Both the position numbers and the translations under genes were made by a program. A DNA stretch of 64,000 nucleotides. Origin: Sphingomonas sp. Lineage in GTDB: Bacteria > Pseudomonadota > Alphaproteobacteria > Sphingomonadales > Sphingomonadaceae. The notes below the pieces were generated by a model that worked only from the letters and a program-made list of their open reading frames with translations, was not told the DNA's origin and ran no database searches. This document shows, one piece after another, positions 46,697-54,716 of the stretch. Location: assembly GCF_026460985.1 (NCBI RefSeq), contig NZ_JAPKNM010000068.1, positions 28,177 through 92,176 of the forward strand. Direction: 5' to 3'. Each line of letters opens with the position of its first letter. Position 1 is the stretch's first letter.

Positions 46697-47364
46697 CCGC
46701 CCCCGCTTTGGGGGGATGGATCGCCGAGACCTTCGGCCGCAAGCCTGCGGACCTGACCGCCTACCAGCGCGCGCTGACGCATGGCAGCCAGGCCGCGGCC
46801 AATTACGAGCGGCTCGAGTTCCTCGGCGATCGCGTGCTCGGCCTCGTCATCGCCGAATGGCTGTTCGAACGCTTCGCCGACGAACCCGAGGGCGCGCTCT
46901 CGCGCCGGCTCAACGCGCTGGTGACTGGGCCGGTCTGCGCCGATGTCGCGCGTGACGTCGGCGTCGCTCCGCACCTCCGGCTGGGCAAGCAGGCGCGCGA
47001 GGACGGCGCGGCGGACAGCGACAATGTCCTGGGCGACGTGATCGAGGCTCTGATCGGCGCCTTCTATCTCGAATTCGGCCTCGAACCGGCGCGCGCCTTC
47101 ATCCGCAAGGCCTGGGCGCCGCGCATCGACACGCAGACGCACGCGCCCCGGCATCCCAAATCGGCGCTCCAGGAATGGGCGGCCGCCAACAACCGCCGCC
47201 CGCCCGAATATGCGATCGTCGACCGCTCGGGCCCCAACCACTCGCCGCGCTTCAAGGTGAAGGTGGCGATCGGCAAGCTCGCGGATGCCACGGGCGAAGG
47301 CACGAGCAAGCAGGAAGCCGAGACCGCGGCAGCGGCGGCACTGCTAGAGAAGCTGCAAAAATGA
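46693..47364 (+). CDS. rnc: Ribonuclease III (non-AUG start)
   Basis: The 223-residue enzyme cleaves double-stranded RNA in rRNA and mRNA processing. The RNase III signature ERLEFLGDRVLG is at residues 39-50, the second acidic site in DVIEALIGAFYLE, and the C-terminal double-stranded-RNA-binding domain ends KQEAETAAAAALLE. No ATG or GTG is present before the conserved start. CTG at 46693 overlaps the lepB TGA (CTGA) and has GGAGAGGG five bases upstream; TTG at 46708 is the alternative. Confidence 0.92.
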   Translation: MTAPALGGWIAETFGRKPADLTAYQRALTHGSQAAANYERLEFLGDRVLGLVIAEWLFERFADEPEGALSRRLNALVTGPVCADVARDVGVAPHLRLGKQAREDGAADSDNVLGDVIEALIGAFYLEFGLEPARAFIRKAWAPRIDTQTHAPRHPKSALQEWAAANNRRPPEYAIVDRSGPNHSPRFKVKVAIGKLADATGEGTSKQEAETAAAAALLEKLQK

Positions 47365-47366
47365 TG

Positions 47367-47573
47367 TTCACGCAAAGGCGCGAAGGCGCGAAGAGAATTT
47401 GTTCGCGCAGAGGCGCAGAGGACGCAGAGAGCGTGAATCGCCGCGCAAGCGGCGCCTTCTCCGAACGCGAGAGTGGTCGATGCTTCGCATCGGGGCACAA
47501 CTCCTCTGCGTCCTCCGCGCCTCTGCGCGAAATCAACCTTTCTTCTCTTCGCGCCTTCGCGCCTTTGCGTGAA
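47367..47573. repeat. 207-bp long inverted repeat between rnc and era
   Basis: The left arm (47367-47430) and right arm (about 47501-47573) are inverted copies: the outer 30 bases are identical, and the inner halves (GCGCAGAGGCGC type) match with one change. The centre holds a Cys/Arg-coding-looking spacer of about 70 bp with no gene. It starts 3 bases after the rnc stop and ends 20 bases before the era start. Confidence 0.92.
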
Positions 47574-47593
47574 CCAATTTCAAGGCCCACTCC

Positions 47594-48487
47594 ATGACCC
47601 AGCATTGCGGCCTCGTCGCGATCGTCGGCGCTCCGAATGCCGGCAAGTCCACGCTCGTCAACGCGCTCGTCGGCCAGAAGGTCGCGATCGTCAGCCCCAA
47701 GGCGCAGACCACGCGCGCGCGGCTGATGGGCATCGCGATCCACGGCGACGCCCAGCTCATCCTCGTCGACACGCCCGGCATCTTCACTCCCGAGCGCCGG
47801 CTCGATCGCGCGATGGTCGCCGCCGCCTGGGAAGGCGCCGAGGGCGCCGACCTGATCGCCCTGGTTGTCGACGCCAAGGGCGGCATCGGGCCCAAGGTGG
47901 GCCAGGTGGTCGAGAGCCTCGCCGGACGTCCCGAGCGCAAGATCCTGATCCTCAACAAGGTCGACGTCGCCGACAAGCCGCGCCTCCTCGGCCATGCCGC
48001 CAAGCTCAACGAGATGCTGCCCTTCGACGAGACCTTCTTCGTCAGCGCCCAGACCGGCGACGGGGTCCCCGAATTGAAGGCCGCGCTCGCCGCCGCCATG
48101 CCCGAGAGCGCATGGCATTTCCCCGAGGACCAGGTCTCCGACGCAACCGACCGGATGATCGCCGCCGAAGTCACGCGCGAGCAGCTCTACCTCCAGCTCC
48201 ACGCCGAGCTGCCTTATGCGAGCGCGGTCGAGACCGAGAAATATTCCGAGCGGCCCGACGGCTCGGTCGAGATCCACCAGCAGATCCTCGTCGCGCGCGA
48301 CACGCAGCGCGCGATCGTGCTCGGCAAGGGCGGCGCGCGGATCAAGGAGATCGGCGCCCGCGCCCGCGCCGAACTCTCACGCATCATGGGCGTGCCGGTG
48401 CACCTCTACCTCCACGTCAAGGTCAACCCGAAATGGGAGGACGACCGCTCGCTCTATCGCGATATCGGGCTCGACTGGGTCGAGTGA
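47594..48487 (+). CDS. era: GTPase Era
   Basis: The 297-residue protein is the 16S rRNA maturation GTPase. It has GAPNAGKST (G1), the effector region QTTRAR (G2), DTPGIF (G3) and NKVD (G4), then a C-terminal KH domain with GKGGARIKEIG. The length is typical. It is separated from rnc by a large inverted repeat and not overlapping it, contrary to the usual layout. Confidence 0.96.
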   Translation: MTQHCGLVAIVGAPNAGKSTLVNALVGQKVAIVSPKAQTTRARLMGIAIHGDAQLILVDTPGIFTPERRLDRAMVAAAWEGAEGADLIALVVDAKGGIGPKVGQVVESLAGRPERKILILNKVDVADKPRLLGHAAKLNEMLPFDETFFVSAQTGDGVPELKAALAAAMPESAWHFPEDQVSDATDRMIAAEVTREQLYLQLHAELPYASAVETEKYSERPDGSVEIHQQILVARDTQRAIVLGKGGARIKEIGARARAELSRIMGVPVHLYLHVKVNPKWEDDRSLYRDIGLDWVE

Positions 48488-48496
48488 CGCCCCGCC

Positions 48497-49042
48497 TCAG
48501 CGGTCGATGCGGAAGCCCCAGCTCGATCCGCCGCTCCTGTCGAAGCAGCTCCCGCTGATCGATTGCCCGTCGGCCGCCACGTCCCCGCTGCACTGGCCGT
48601 TGGCGACGTTCATGCCCGGCGCCCGGAAATCATGCTTCGCCTTGCGCTCGGTCAGCGCGCCCGAACCGCTGCCGACCCAGGCACCATTGGGCGCATATTG
48701 CTGGAAGGAATAGGCCCGGCCGTTCTGCTCGACCTGGAAGGCATAGCCGTCGGGCGACCGCCAGTTTCCCGAAATGTCGGGGATCGACCCGGCCGAGATC
48801 CGCTGCGCGACATCCTCGAGCGCGCCCGCCGCCGCGCCGTAGCTGTTGCGTTGCGCGTCGGCGAGCCCCTTGGCCGCATCCGCCGGCGGCGCAGCCGCGG
48901 GCTCGGGGGTCGCGGCCGGGGGCTGGACCGCGGCGCGCGTGATCTTGTCCCAGTTCGAAAGCAACGATGCTCCGAGCACGCCGATCAATCCGATCAGCGC
49001 GACCATGATCTGCGGGCGCCAATTGCCGGGCGGTGACTCCAT
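48497..49042 (-). CDS. Membrane-anchored protein of unknown function
   Basis: The 181-residue protein has one N-terminal membrane segment (about 11-28), an Ala/Pro-rich linker and a C-terminal compact domain (about 85-181) with a beta-rich pattern: ISGNWRSPDGYAFQVEQNG, AYSFQQYAPNG and a pair of cysteines (QCSGD, SCFDR) that may form a disulfide. I do not recognise a known family. It is convergent with era across nine bases. Confidence 0.7.
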   Translation of the reverse strand: MESPPGNWRPQIMVALIGLIGVLGASLLSNWDKITRAAVQPPAATPEPAAAPPADAAKGLADAQRNSYGAAAGALEDVAQRISAGSIPDISGNWRSPDGYAFQVEQNGRAYSFQQYAPNGAWVGSGSGALTERKAKHDFRAPGMNVANGQCSGDVAADGQSISGSCFDRSGGSSWGFRIDR

Positions 49043-49096
49043 GGTCCTTCTCCGCCAGATATCGCCCGGAAAAATAGCAGAAACGCGCGGCGAATC

Positions 49097-49786
49097 CTAT
49101 TCCGCCAGCAATTGCTCCACCCAGGCCGGCACCAGGGTCCCCGCCGGCCCCATCCGGCTCTCGCCGAACCACAGGCTGCCCTCGGACGGATCGAGATTGA
49201 GCTCGAGCGTCGCCGCGCCGTGACGGCGCGCGGTCTGGACGAAGCCCGCGGCGGGATAGACCGCGCCCGAGGTGCCGATCGAGACGAACAGGTCGGCCTC
49301 GGCCAGCGCCCGCTCGATCCGGTTCATCTGGTACGGCATCTCGCCGAAGAAGACGATGTCGGGGCGGAGCGCCGCCGCGCCGCAATCCGGGCATATGCTC
49401 GCGGGCGGAAGCGGCCCCTTCCAGGGCCTCCGCTCGCCGCAATCGGCGCAGAGCGCCGATTTGAGCTCGCCGTGCATGTGAAGCAGGCGCGTCGAGCCCG
49501 CGCGCTCGTGCAGGTCGTCGACATTCTGCGTCACCAGCAGCAACTCGCCCGGCCATTCGGCATCGAGCCGCGCCAGCGCGCGATGCGCCGCGTTTGGCTC
49601 GACGGTGGCTAGCTTGGCCCGGCGCTCGTCGTAGAAGCGATGCACCAGCTCGGGCTGGCGGAACAGCGCCCGCGGCGTGCACACGTCCTCGACGCGATGC
49701 CCCTCCCACAGCCCGCCGGGGCCGCGAAAGGTCGCCACGCCGCTCTCCGCCGACACGCCGGCGCCGGTGAGTATGACGATGTTCAC
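49097..49786 (-). CDS. cobB: Sirtuin-type NAD-dependent deacylase
   Basis: The 229-residue protein has the sirtuin motifs GAGVSAESGVATFRG (NAD binding), TQNVDDLHERAGS and LHMHGEL with the catalytic His, and the zinc site CADCG/CPDCG. It removes acyl groups from lysines such as that of acetyl-CoA synthetase. The start is GTG at 49786; the upstream frame to 50185 reads across a different gene's promoter. It is in the reverse direction to the neighbouring small gene. Confidence 0.93.
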   Translation of the reverse strand: MNIVILTGAGVSAESGVATFRGPGGLWEGHRVEDVCTPRALFRQPELVHRFYDERRAKLATVEPNAAHRALARLDAEWPGELLLVTQNVDDLHERAGSTRLLHMHGELKSALCADCGERRPWKGPLPPASICPDCGAAALRPDIVFFGEMPYQMNRIERALAEADLFVSIGTSGAVYPAAGFVQTARRHGAATLELNLDPSEGSLWFGESRMGPAGTLVPAWVEQLLAE

Positions 49787-49973
49787 GATCGTCCCGGGCC
49801 TGCGGAAGGATAGGGCATTTTCCGCGCGTTTCTCAGGGAGAGCCTGACATTCCCTAGGGACGGCAACTGATAGAGCAGCGGGGTCGGCTTCGATAGAGCT
49901 GGTGGGGCTGCGTCGCCCTGGCTTGCCGCCGACATAGCGCTTTTCCGTTCGCCGCTCATGGAAGGAATAGGAA

Positions 49974-50333
49974 ATGAACCTCAGTCGTGTCGCAATCTTT
50001 TGTGTCGCCCCGATGGCATTGAGTCTCGCGGCACCCTCCCCCGCCCTGGCCCAGGCATCGACCCCTTCCACGTTCGAGCGCGCCATGCTCGCCGAGCTGG
50101 ACGCCCCGACCCGCGCCGAGGTCGAGCGGCGGGCAGTCGCCGGCAACACCGTCAAGGGCGTCATCGGCACGATATTGCTCAACAATTACTATGCCGCCGG
50201 CGCGAGAAGGCCGGGACGTGCGCTCACCGTCGTCGCGATCGATTTCTCGCTCGGCGTCGTCGTCTTCCGGCGCGCGGCCAACGTGTTCGAGGTGCAACGC
50301 TTCAACCCGCAGACGCTCCGCCTGCTGCGCTGA
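49974..50333 (+). CDS. Exported protein of unknown function
   Basis: The 119-residue product has a signal peptide (MNLSRVAIFCVAPMALSLAA, cleaved after PALA) and a short mature part with a hydrophobic stretch (VKGVIGTILLNNYYAAG) and a beta-rich C-terminus (ALTVVAIDFSLGVVVFRR). GAAGGAATAGGAA precedes the ATG. I do not recognise the family. It is followed by a strong terminator hairpin. Confidence 0.7.
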   Translation: MNLSRVAIFCVAPMALSLAAPSPALAQASTPSTFERAMLAELDAPTRAEVERRAVAGNTVKGVIGTILLNNYYAAGARRPGRALTVVAIDFSLGVVVFRRAANVFEVQRFNPQTLRLLR

Positions 50334-50392
50334 CCGCGCGGGAGCGGACCGGGCCGTTCGCCGGCGCCGGGTCAGGAGCGCACCAGCCGATC

Positions 50393-50421
50393 CCGGGCGA
50401 GATGGCAGCCATCTCGCCCGG
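50393..50421 (+). terminator. Strong hairpin terminator
   Basis: CCGGGCGAGATGG and CCATCTCGCCCGG form a perfect 13-bp stem with a 3-base loop, followed by TTGTCTTTC. It probably ends the transcript of the small gene at 49974. Confidence 0.75.
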
Positions 50422-50451
50422 TTGTCTTTCGACCTCTCGCCAAGCCTATTT

Positions 50452-50540
50452 CCATCATCCCCGCGCAGGCGGGGATCCAGAGCCAAGCAATACCGTCCGG
50501 GCAGAGAGACCCCGGATCCCCGCCTTCGCGGGGATGACGA
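50452..50540. repeat. Mirrored pair of REP-like palindromes
   Basis: Arms at 50452-50478 and 50514-50540 are inverted copies (CATCCCCGC...GCGGGGATCC type), with two or three mismatches. They lie in the gap upstream of the histidine kinase. Confidence 0.88.
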
Positions 50541-50633
50541 GAATATATGAGTCCTCAACCTACGGCCGATGAAGCGCCGGACCTGTCCATCTGGGCCGGA
50601 GGTGAATCCGGGAGCAGGATCGGCGGGCTGACA

Positions 50634-50643
50634 GTAGTACTAC
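50634..50643. promoter_or_regulatory. Dyad GTAGTACTAC upstream of the histidine kinase
   Basis: A perfect 10-bp dyad (12 bp counting AGTAGTACTACT at 50633-50644) lies about 100 bp upstream of the kinase start. A near copy (GTAGTTCTAC) and a weaker one (GTAGTAATAC) lie upstream of the pilus cluster. LuxR/NarL-type regulators bind short dyads of this kind; that the FixJ-type regulator binds here is inference. Confidence 0.5.
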
Positions 50644-50741
50644 TAGATTGGATGCGTGCGAGGGCGTGCCATTCTCCAGGCGTCCGCCCCGAGGGTCTGC
50701 GACATGGTGCCGAGGACGTGCGTCCCTCCAGTAGCTATCCG

Positions 50742-52898
50742 ATGGAAGTCATGAGGCGATCCAGGAGTTTGGGACTAAGGCATATTTGGCCGTATCTCGT
50801 TGCGGTGGTTCTTTTCGTTGTCGCGGCCATCGGCATCGTCCAGGCGGTGCTTTCGGTAAGCGAATCGATACAGACGGTCGACCATAGTGCGCGAACCATC
50901 GCCGCCGCCAACGACATGCAGACCACGGTGCGAGACATCGAATCCGGGCAGCGCGGCTACCTCCTGACCGGGGATGTCACCTATCTTCGCGCCTATGAGC
51001 GCTCCCTCGGCCGGCTCGACGTACGCATGGAGCGACTGGGGGGGCTCCTGAGCGCCGATCCGGCGCGGCAGGCGCAGATGGACCGCATCCGCGGCCTGGT
51101 CGCCGAGAAGCTCCGCGTCACGCAGTCGACGGTCGAGCTCAAGCGCCAGGGCAAAGCCGTGCAGGCACTGGAGGTCGTCCGCTCGGGGGCAGGTGAGCAA
51201 GCGATGGAGGCGGTGGAGACCGAAATCCAGGCGCTTCGGAACCGCGAACTCCAGCTGAACGAGCGGGCGCGCCAGAATGCCGGCGCCAAGGGGCGCGGCG
51301 CGATACGGATCGTGCTGCTGGCGGCGGTCGCGATCCTCCTGTCAGGCGCGGCGGCGGCCTACGGCATGCTGCGTTCGCGCGCCCGGATGGACGAGGAGAC
51401 GGCCGCTGGAGATCGCCGCTTCCAGACCACCTTCGACGAGGCGGGGGTGGGCCTCGCGCTGGTCGGCGTGGATGGCCGCTGGCTGCACGTCAATCGCCAG
51501 CTCAGCATCATCACCGGCTATAGCCAGGAAGAGCTTCTCGAGGATGTCACCAGTCCCGAAGACCTGCACGACGACCTGATCGCCGCGGACCGGCTGGTGT
51601 CGGGAAACGCGGACTATGTGATGCGGGAGAAGCAGTTCACCCGGAAGGACGGCACCGTGCTCTGGGTCAACACGAGGGGTAGGCTGATCCAGGATGCCGA
51701 TGGCAAGCCGGATTTCCTCTTCGGCGTGGTCGAGGACATCAGCGAGCGCAAGCGGATCAATGCCAGCCTGATCGAGAGCGAAGCGCGTTACCGTGCCGTC
51801 TTCGACAGCGCGCTGGAAGCGATCGCTGTGATCGACGCCAAGGGCGAGATCCAGTCGATCAACCCCGCCGTGGAGCGCATCTTCGGCTATGCTCCGGAAG
51901 AACTGGAAGGACAGAATGTCCGGCTGCTCGTACCGGTCGAGCTCGTGCGCGAGCACAAACGGTATCGCGAGAACGGCAAGCGCGGGCTCATCGGCGGCCA
52001 CCGCGAGGTCGTGGGCCGGCGCAGGGACGGCGGCAGCGTGTCGATCGATCTCTCGGTCGCGAAATGGGAGCGCGACGGACAGACCTTCTTCACCGGGATC
52101 ATGCGCGACGTCACACCGCGCCGCGCGGCCGAAGCGGCGCTGCGCACGAGCGAGGAGCGCCTGCGCTCGCTCCAGGCCGAATATGCACATCTCGCCCGCG
52201 TCAACGAATTGGGAGAAATGGCGGCGGCCATCGCGCACGAGATCAACCAGCCACTCACTGCGATCGTGAACTATCTGAACACCGGGCTGTTCGCCATGGC
52301 CGACGGGTTCGGCCAGGAAGCCTTCGGCGAGGCCGAGGAGGTGATGTCGCAGGCTTCGCAACAGGCGCTGCGGGCGGGCGAGATCGTCCAGCGGCTACGC
52401 GAATTCATCCGCAAGGATACCGGGGAGCGTCGCGTGGAGGCCGTCGAGATGCTGGTCGACATGGCGAGCAGGCTCGCGCTGATCGATGCCGCCGCCAACG
52501 GCATCAGCGTGGAGCGGGTCGCAGGCGCCGAAGGCGTGGAGGTGCGCGTCGATCCGGTTCAGATCCAACAAGTGATCGTGAACCTGGTCCGGAACGCCAT
52601 CGACGCGATGGTGACGCTGCCGCCATATGAAAACCGGCGGCTGACGATCACCACGCGCGAACTGGAAAGGGGGAATGCGGTCGAGATCGTGATCGCCGAC
52701 ACCGGCCCGGGCATCGCCCCCGGAATGCGCGAGAAGATCTTCGAACCCTTCGTCACTTCGAAGGCGAACGGGATGGGCATCGGGCTGTCGGTCTGCCGGC
52801 GGCTGATCGACGCGCACGACGGATCTATTGAACTCGAAGAAGAGACCGGTCGTGGCGCAGCGTTTCGGATATGCCTGCCCCGATATAGTCCAAGTTGA
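50742..52898 (+). CDS. CHASE3-PAS-PAS sensor histidine kinase (FixL-like)
   Basis: The 718-residue protein has two membrane segments (about residues 16-38 and 190-210) around a CHASE3-type periplasmic sensor (QTTVRDIESGQRGYLLTGD). Two PAS domains follow, at about 222-345 and 350-465; the second contains AVIDAKGEIQSINPA. The kinase core has phospho-acceptor His499 in IAHEINQPLTAIVNYLNTG, then VNLVRNAIDAM (N box), DTGPGIAPG and GMGIGLSVCRR. This is the FixL/DctB-type histidine kinase family. ATG at 50742 or 50751 begins just before the first membrane segment. It would phosphorylate the adjacent regulator. Confidence 0.92.
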   Translation: MEVMRRSRSLGLRHIWPYLVAVVLFVVAAIGIVQAVLSVSESIQTVDHSARTIAAANDMQTTVRDIESGQRGYLLTGDVTYLRAYERSLGRLDVRMERLGGLLSADPARQAQMDRIRGLVAEKLRVTQSTVELKRQGKAVQALEVVRSGAGEQAMEAVETEIQALRNRELQLNERARQNAGAKGRGAIRIVLLAAVAILLSGAAAAYGMLRSRARMDEETAAGDRRFQTTFDEAGVGLALVGVDGRWLHVNRQLSIITGYSQEELLEDVTSPEDLHDDLIAADRLVSGNADYVMREKQFTRKDGTVLWVNTRGRLIQDADGKPDFLFGVVEDISERKRINASLIESEARYRAVFDSALEAIAVIDAKGEIQSINPAVERIFGYAPEELEGQNVRLLVPVELVREHKRYRENGKRGLIGGHREVVGRRRDGGSVSIDLSVAKWERDGQTFFTGIMRDVTPRRAAEAALRTSEERLRSLQAEYAHLARVNELGEMAAAIAHEINQPLTAIVNYLNTGLFAMADGFGQEAFGEAEEVMSQASQQALRAGEIVQRLREFIRKDTGERRVEAVEMLVDMASRLALIDAAANGISVERVAGAEGVEVRVDPVQIQQVIVNLVRNAIDAMVTLPPYENRRLTITTRELERGNAVEIVIADTGPGIAPGMREKIFEPFVTSKANGMGIGLSVCRRLIDAHDGSIELEEETGRGAAFRICLPRYSPS

Positions 52899-52968
52899 CC
52901 AGAAGTTACCATATATCCCTGTAGAAATCCTTATTGTGCGCTATGCCAGGCTGTGTAGAGATGTTCAT

Positions 52969-53640
52969 ATGCAGCGGGGTTTGATTCTTGTCATTGACGA
53001 TGACGAGGCCGTCCGTTCTTCGACCGGACGCCTGTTGAAACGCGTGGGTTACGCCGTGGAGACTTTCGACAGCGGCGACAGCTTCCTTGCCGCGTCGCTG
53101 CCTGCCGAAATCACCTGCGTGCTGCTCGACGTGCGGATGCCCGGTACCGATGGGATCGGCGTGTTGCGCGCGTTGACGGCCCGGGGCCAGCAGGTCCCGG
53201 CCATCGTCATCAGCGGCCACGGCGATATTCCGCTCGCGGTGGAGGCGATGCGGTTGGGCGCCTTCGACTTCCTCGAGAAGCCCTTCTCTCCGGACGGGTT
53301 GTTCGAATCCATCGACCGCGTGATCTCGGAAAAGCCCGACGCGCACGCCGTCCACGGCAAGGATCCCGCCGCCGAAGCTGCCGTCGAGGCGCTTTCATGG
53401 CGTCAGCGGCAGGTGCTGCTGGGCATATTGTGCGGCCATCCCAACAAGATCATCGCCTATGAACTGGGGCTCAGCATCCGGACGGTCGAAGCCTATCGCT
53501 CGCAGTTGCTCATGCGCCTGTCCGTCCGCGGCACTGCGGATGCCGTGAAGCTGGCACTGGCTGCCGGCCTCGACGCTTCCGAGTTCGGCGAGACTCGGAG
53601 CGCGGCCGCCGTGCAGGTGCAAAGCCAGGGACTGTCATAG
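52969..53640 (+). CDS. FixJ-type response regulator
   Basis: The 223-residue protein has a receiver domain with the acidic pocket (VIDDDEAVRS), phospho-acceptor Asp54 in LLDVRMPGTDG and Lys104 in FLEKPF, then a LuxR-type helix-turn-helix (about 158-215: WRQRQVLLGILCGHPNKIIA, LSIRTVEAYRSQLLMRL). It is 70 bp after the kinase gene and is the likely partner. The ATG at 52969 matches the usual start of FixJ-type proteins. It is the prime candidate to bind the GTAGTWCTAC sites. Confidence 0.93.
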   Translation: MQRGLILVIDDDEAVRSSTGRLLKRVGYAVETFDSGDSFLAASLPAEITCVLLDVRMPGTDGIGVLRALTARGQQVPAIVISGHGDIPLAVEAMRLGAFDFLEKPFSPDGLFESIDRVISEKPDAHAVHGKDPAAEAAVEALSWRQRQVLLGILCGHPNKIIAYELGLSIRTVEAYRSQLLMRLSVRGTADAVKLALAAGLDASEFGETRSAAAVQVQSQGLS

Positions 53641-53896
53641 GCCGCAACCGGCCGGCGCCGCCTGCCCGCGCGGATGCGGGCGACCCTTCCGACCCCAATA
53701 TCTCCGCCCTTGCGATCCGCGTGAAATGTGGAAGCGCCGGCCGGCTTCGGTCGCGACCCGATCCAGCGGAAATGCTGTAGTAGTTCTACGCATCATGCCC
53801 GTAAGACGTGTAGTAATACGGCAGTGTTGATACGATATTTATAAGCACACTCGGAAATCGGATGATAGGTCAATCGATTAGCGATCGGCCACCGAG
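53641..53896. promoter_or_regulatory. Low-GC control region of the pilus cluster
   Basis: This 256-bp gap is distinctly richer in A and T towards its right end than the rest of the window. It starts with a small hairpin (GCCCGC/GCGGGC near 53664-53681), has two GTAGTWCTAC-like sites, then TATAAG at 53840-53845, which could act as a -10 box. No gene is visible. Confidence 0.55.
53780..53819. promoter_or_regulatory. Paired operator-like sites upstream of the pilus cluster
   Basis: GTAGTTCTAC at 53780-53789 and GTAGTAATAC at 53810-53819 start exactly 30 bp apart, about three helical turns, and match the dyad upstream of the kinase in 9 of 10 positions each. They lie 20-60 bp upstream of a possible -10 box (TATAAG, 53840). 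The -35 region lacks a good consensus, as expected for an activated promoter. Confidence 0.5.
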
Positions 53897-54613
53897 ATGC
53901 GCAATTATCCGAATATATCGCACCTTAATACTATAGCGACTCTACCGTTGCGTCGTACAATTACGACCAATGCACGAGTCCGCAATTCAGCGTTCTTCGG
54001 AAAAGAATACGCAGCAACGTATGTTCTGATCGCCGCCTGTCTTGCCGCCACCGTGGCATGTCCGGTCCGGGCGCAGACGACAGCCTATTCGCCGGATAGC
54101 GGCCGCACGCCGAACCAGATCGTGCTGATGGTGCCGGTGACGGCGTCGGTCGGCGGACGGTGCGGCTTTGCCGACGGTGGTGCGCCCGACGGCAGCTATC
54201 ACCAGGACAATTTCGACGAGACTGGGCTGCAACACCAGTTCGCGTTCATGCTCGACTGCACCGGCCCCTCGCGGGTGGCCGTCGTCTCGCAGAACGGCGG
54301 AATGCTCACCCCCGGTGCGGCCCCGGCCGGCTATGCGACGAAGGCGCCGTACGACGTGACGCTGCACCTTGTCGGAAACGGTGGCGCGACCACCGCGACC
54401 GCGACCTGCGCAGCGGACACGCTTCCCGTCGGCGCAGGCTGCTCGTTCCTCGGGCCCGCCAGCACCTCGCAGGGGCTGCGCCTCGCGAGCGCCTCGACGC
54501 TGCAGAGCGGCTCGTATCTGAGCGTCTCCGCGCCGCCCTATTCGGGCGCGGCGGCGCTCGTGACCGGTACCTATTCAGACGTCCTGACGGTGACGCTCAG
54601 CGCATCGCCCTGA
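53897..54613 (+). CDS. Spore coat U-type pilus subunit 1 (larger, four-cysteine)
   Basis: The 238-residue product has a spore-coat-U/Csu pilin domain after a hydrophobic export segment (VLIAACLAATVACPVRAQ), with conserved cysteines in GGRCGFADGG and FMLDCTGPSR, and two additional ones (TATCAAD, AGCSFLG). It ends in the typical GTYSDVLTVTLSASP beta strand used in donor-strand exchange. The 40-residue N-terminal extension before the export signal is rich in Asn, Thr and Arg and unusual; the ATG has only a weak ribosome site. It heads the pilus cluster. Confidence 0.75.
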   Translation: MRNYPNISHLNTIATLPLRRTITTNARVRNSAFFGKEYAATYVLIAACLAATVACPVRAQTTAYSPDSGRTPNQIVLMVPVTASVGGRCGFADGGAPDGSYHQDNFDETGLQHQFAFMLDCTGPSRVAVVSQNGGMLTPGAAPAGYATKAPYDVTLHLVGNGGATTATATCAADTLPVGAGCSFLGPASTSQGLRLASASTLQSGSYLSVSAPPYSGAAALVTGTYSDVLTVTLSASP

Positions 54614-54650
54614 CGCCGAGATCGCCGGCCCGCGCCCGGGCGATCCGGCG
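54614..54650 (+). promoter_or_regulatory. Stem-loop after pilin gene 1
   Basis: CGCCG (54614-54618) pairs with CGGCG (54646-54650) and GATCGCC (54620-54626) with GGCGATC (54639-54645), a 12-bp stem with one bulged A, directly after the stop codon. Confidence 0.6.
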
Positions 54651-54716
54651 TCCCAATTCCCCGGGCCCCCACCGACGACACAGTTTGAACCATCCCTTTT
54701 CAGAATGGAGCAACCG

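Larger units (their letters stand above)
50334..50741. other. Intergenic region before the FixL-like gene
   Basis: This 408-bp gap contains a terminator hairpin (50393), a mirrored REP pair (50452-50540) and the dyad GTAGTACTAC (50634). A frame is open through most of it but begins inside the repeat and is not supported. Confidence 0.65.

Noticed and set aside
48497..49042. Lipocalin or sporulation-type signal domain in the unknown protein near era
   Set aside because: Only a single beta-rich region with one cysteine pair is visible; no family motif could be named.
50547..50741. An N-terminal extension of the histidine kinase from 50547
   Set aside because: The extension starts in a REP repeat and contains the regulatory dyad; starts at 50742 or 50751 directly precede the first membrane segment.
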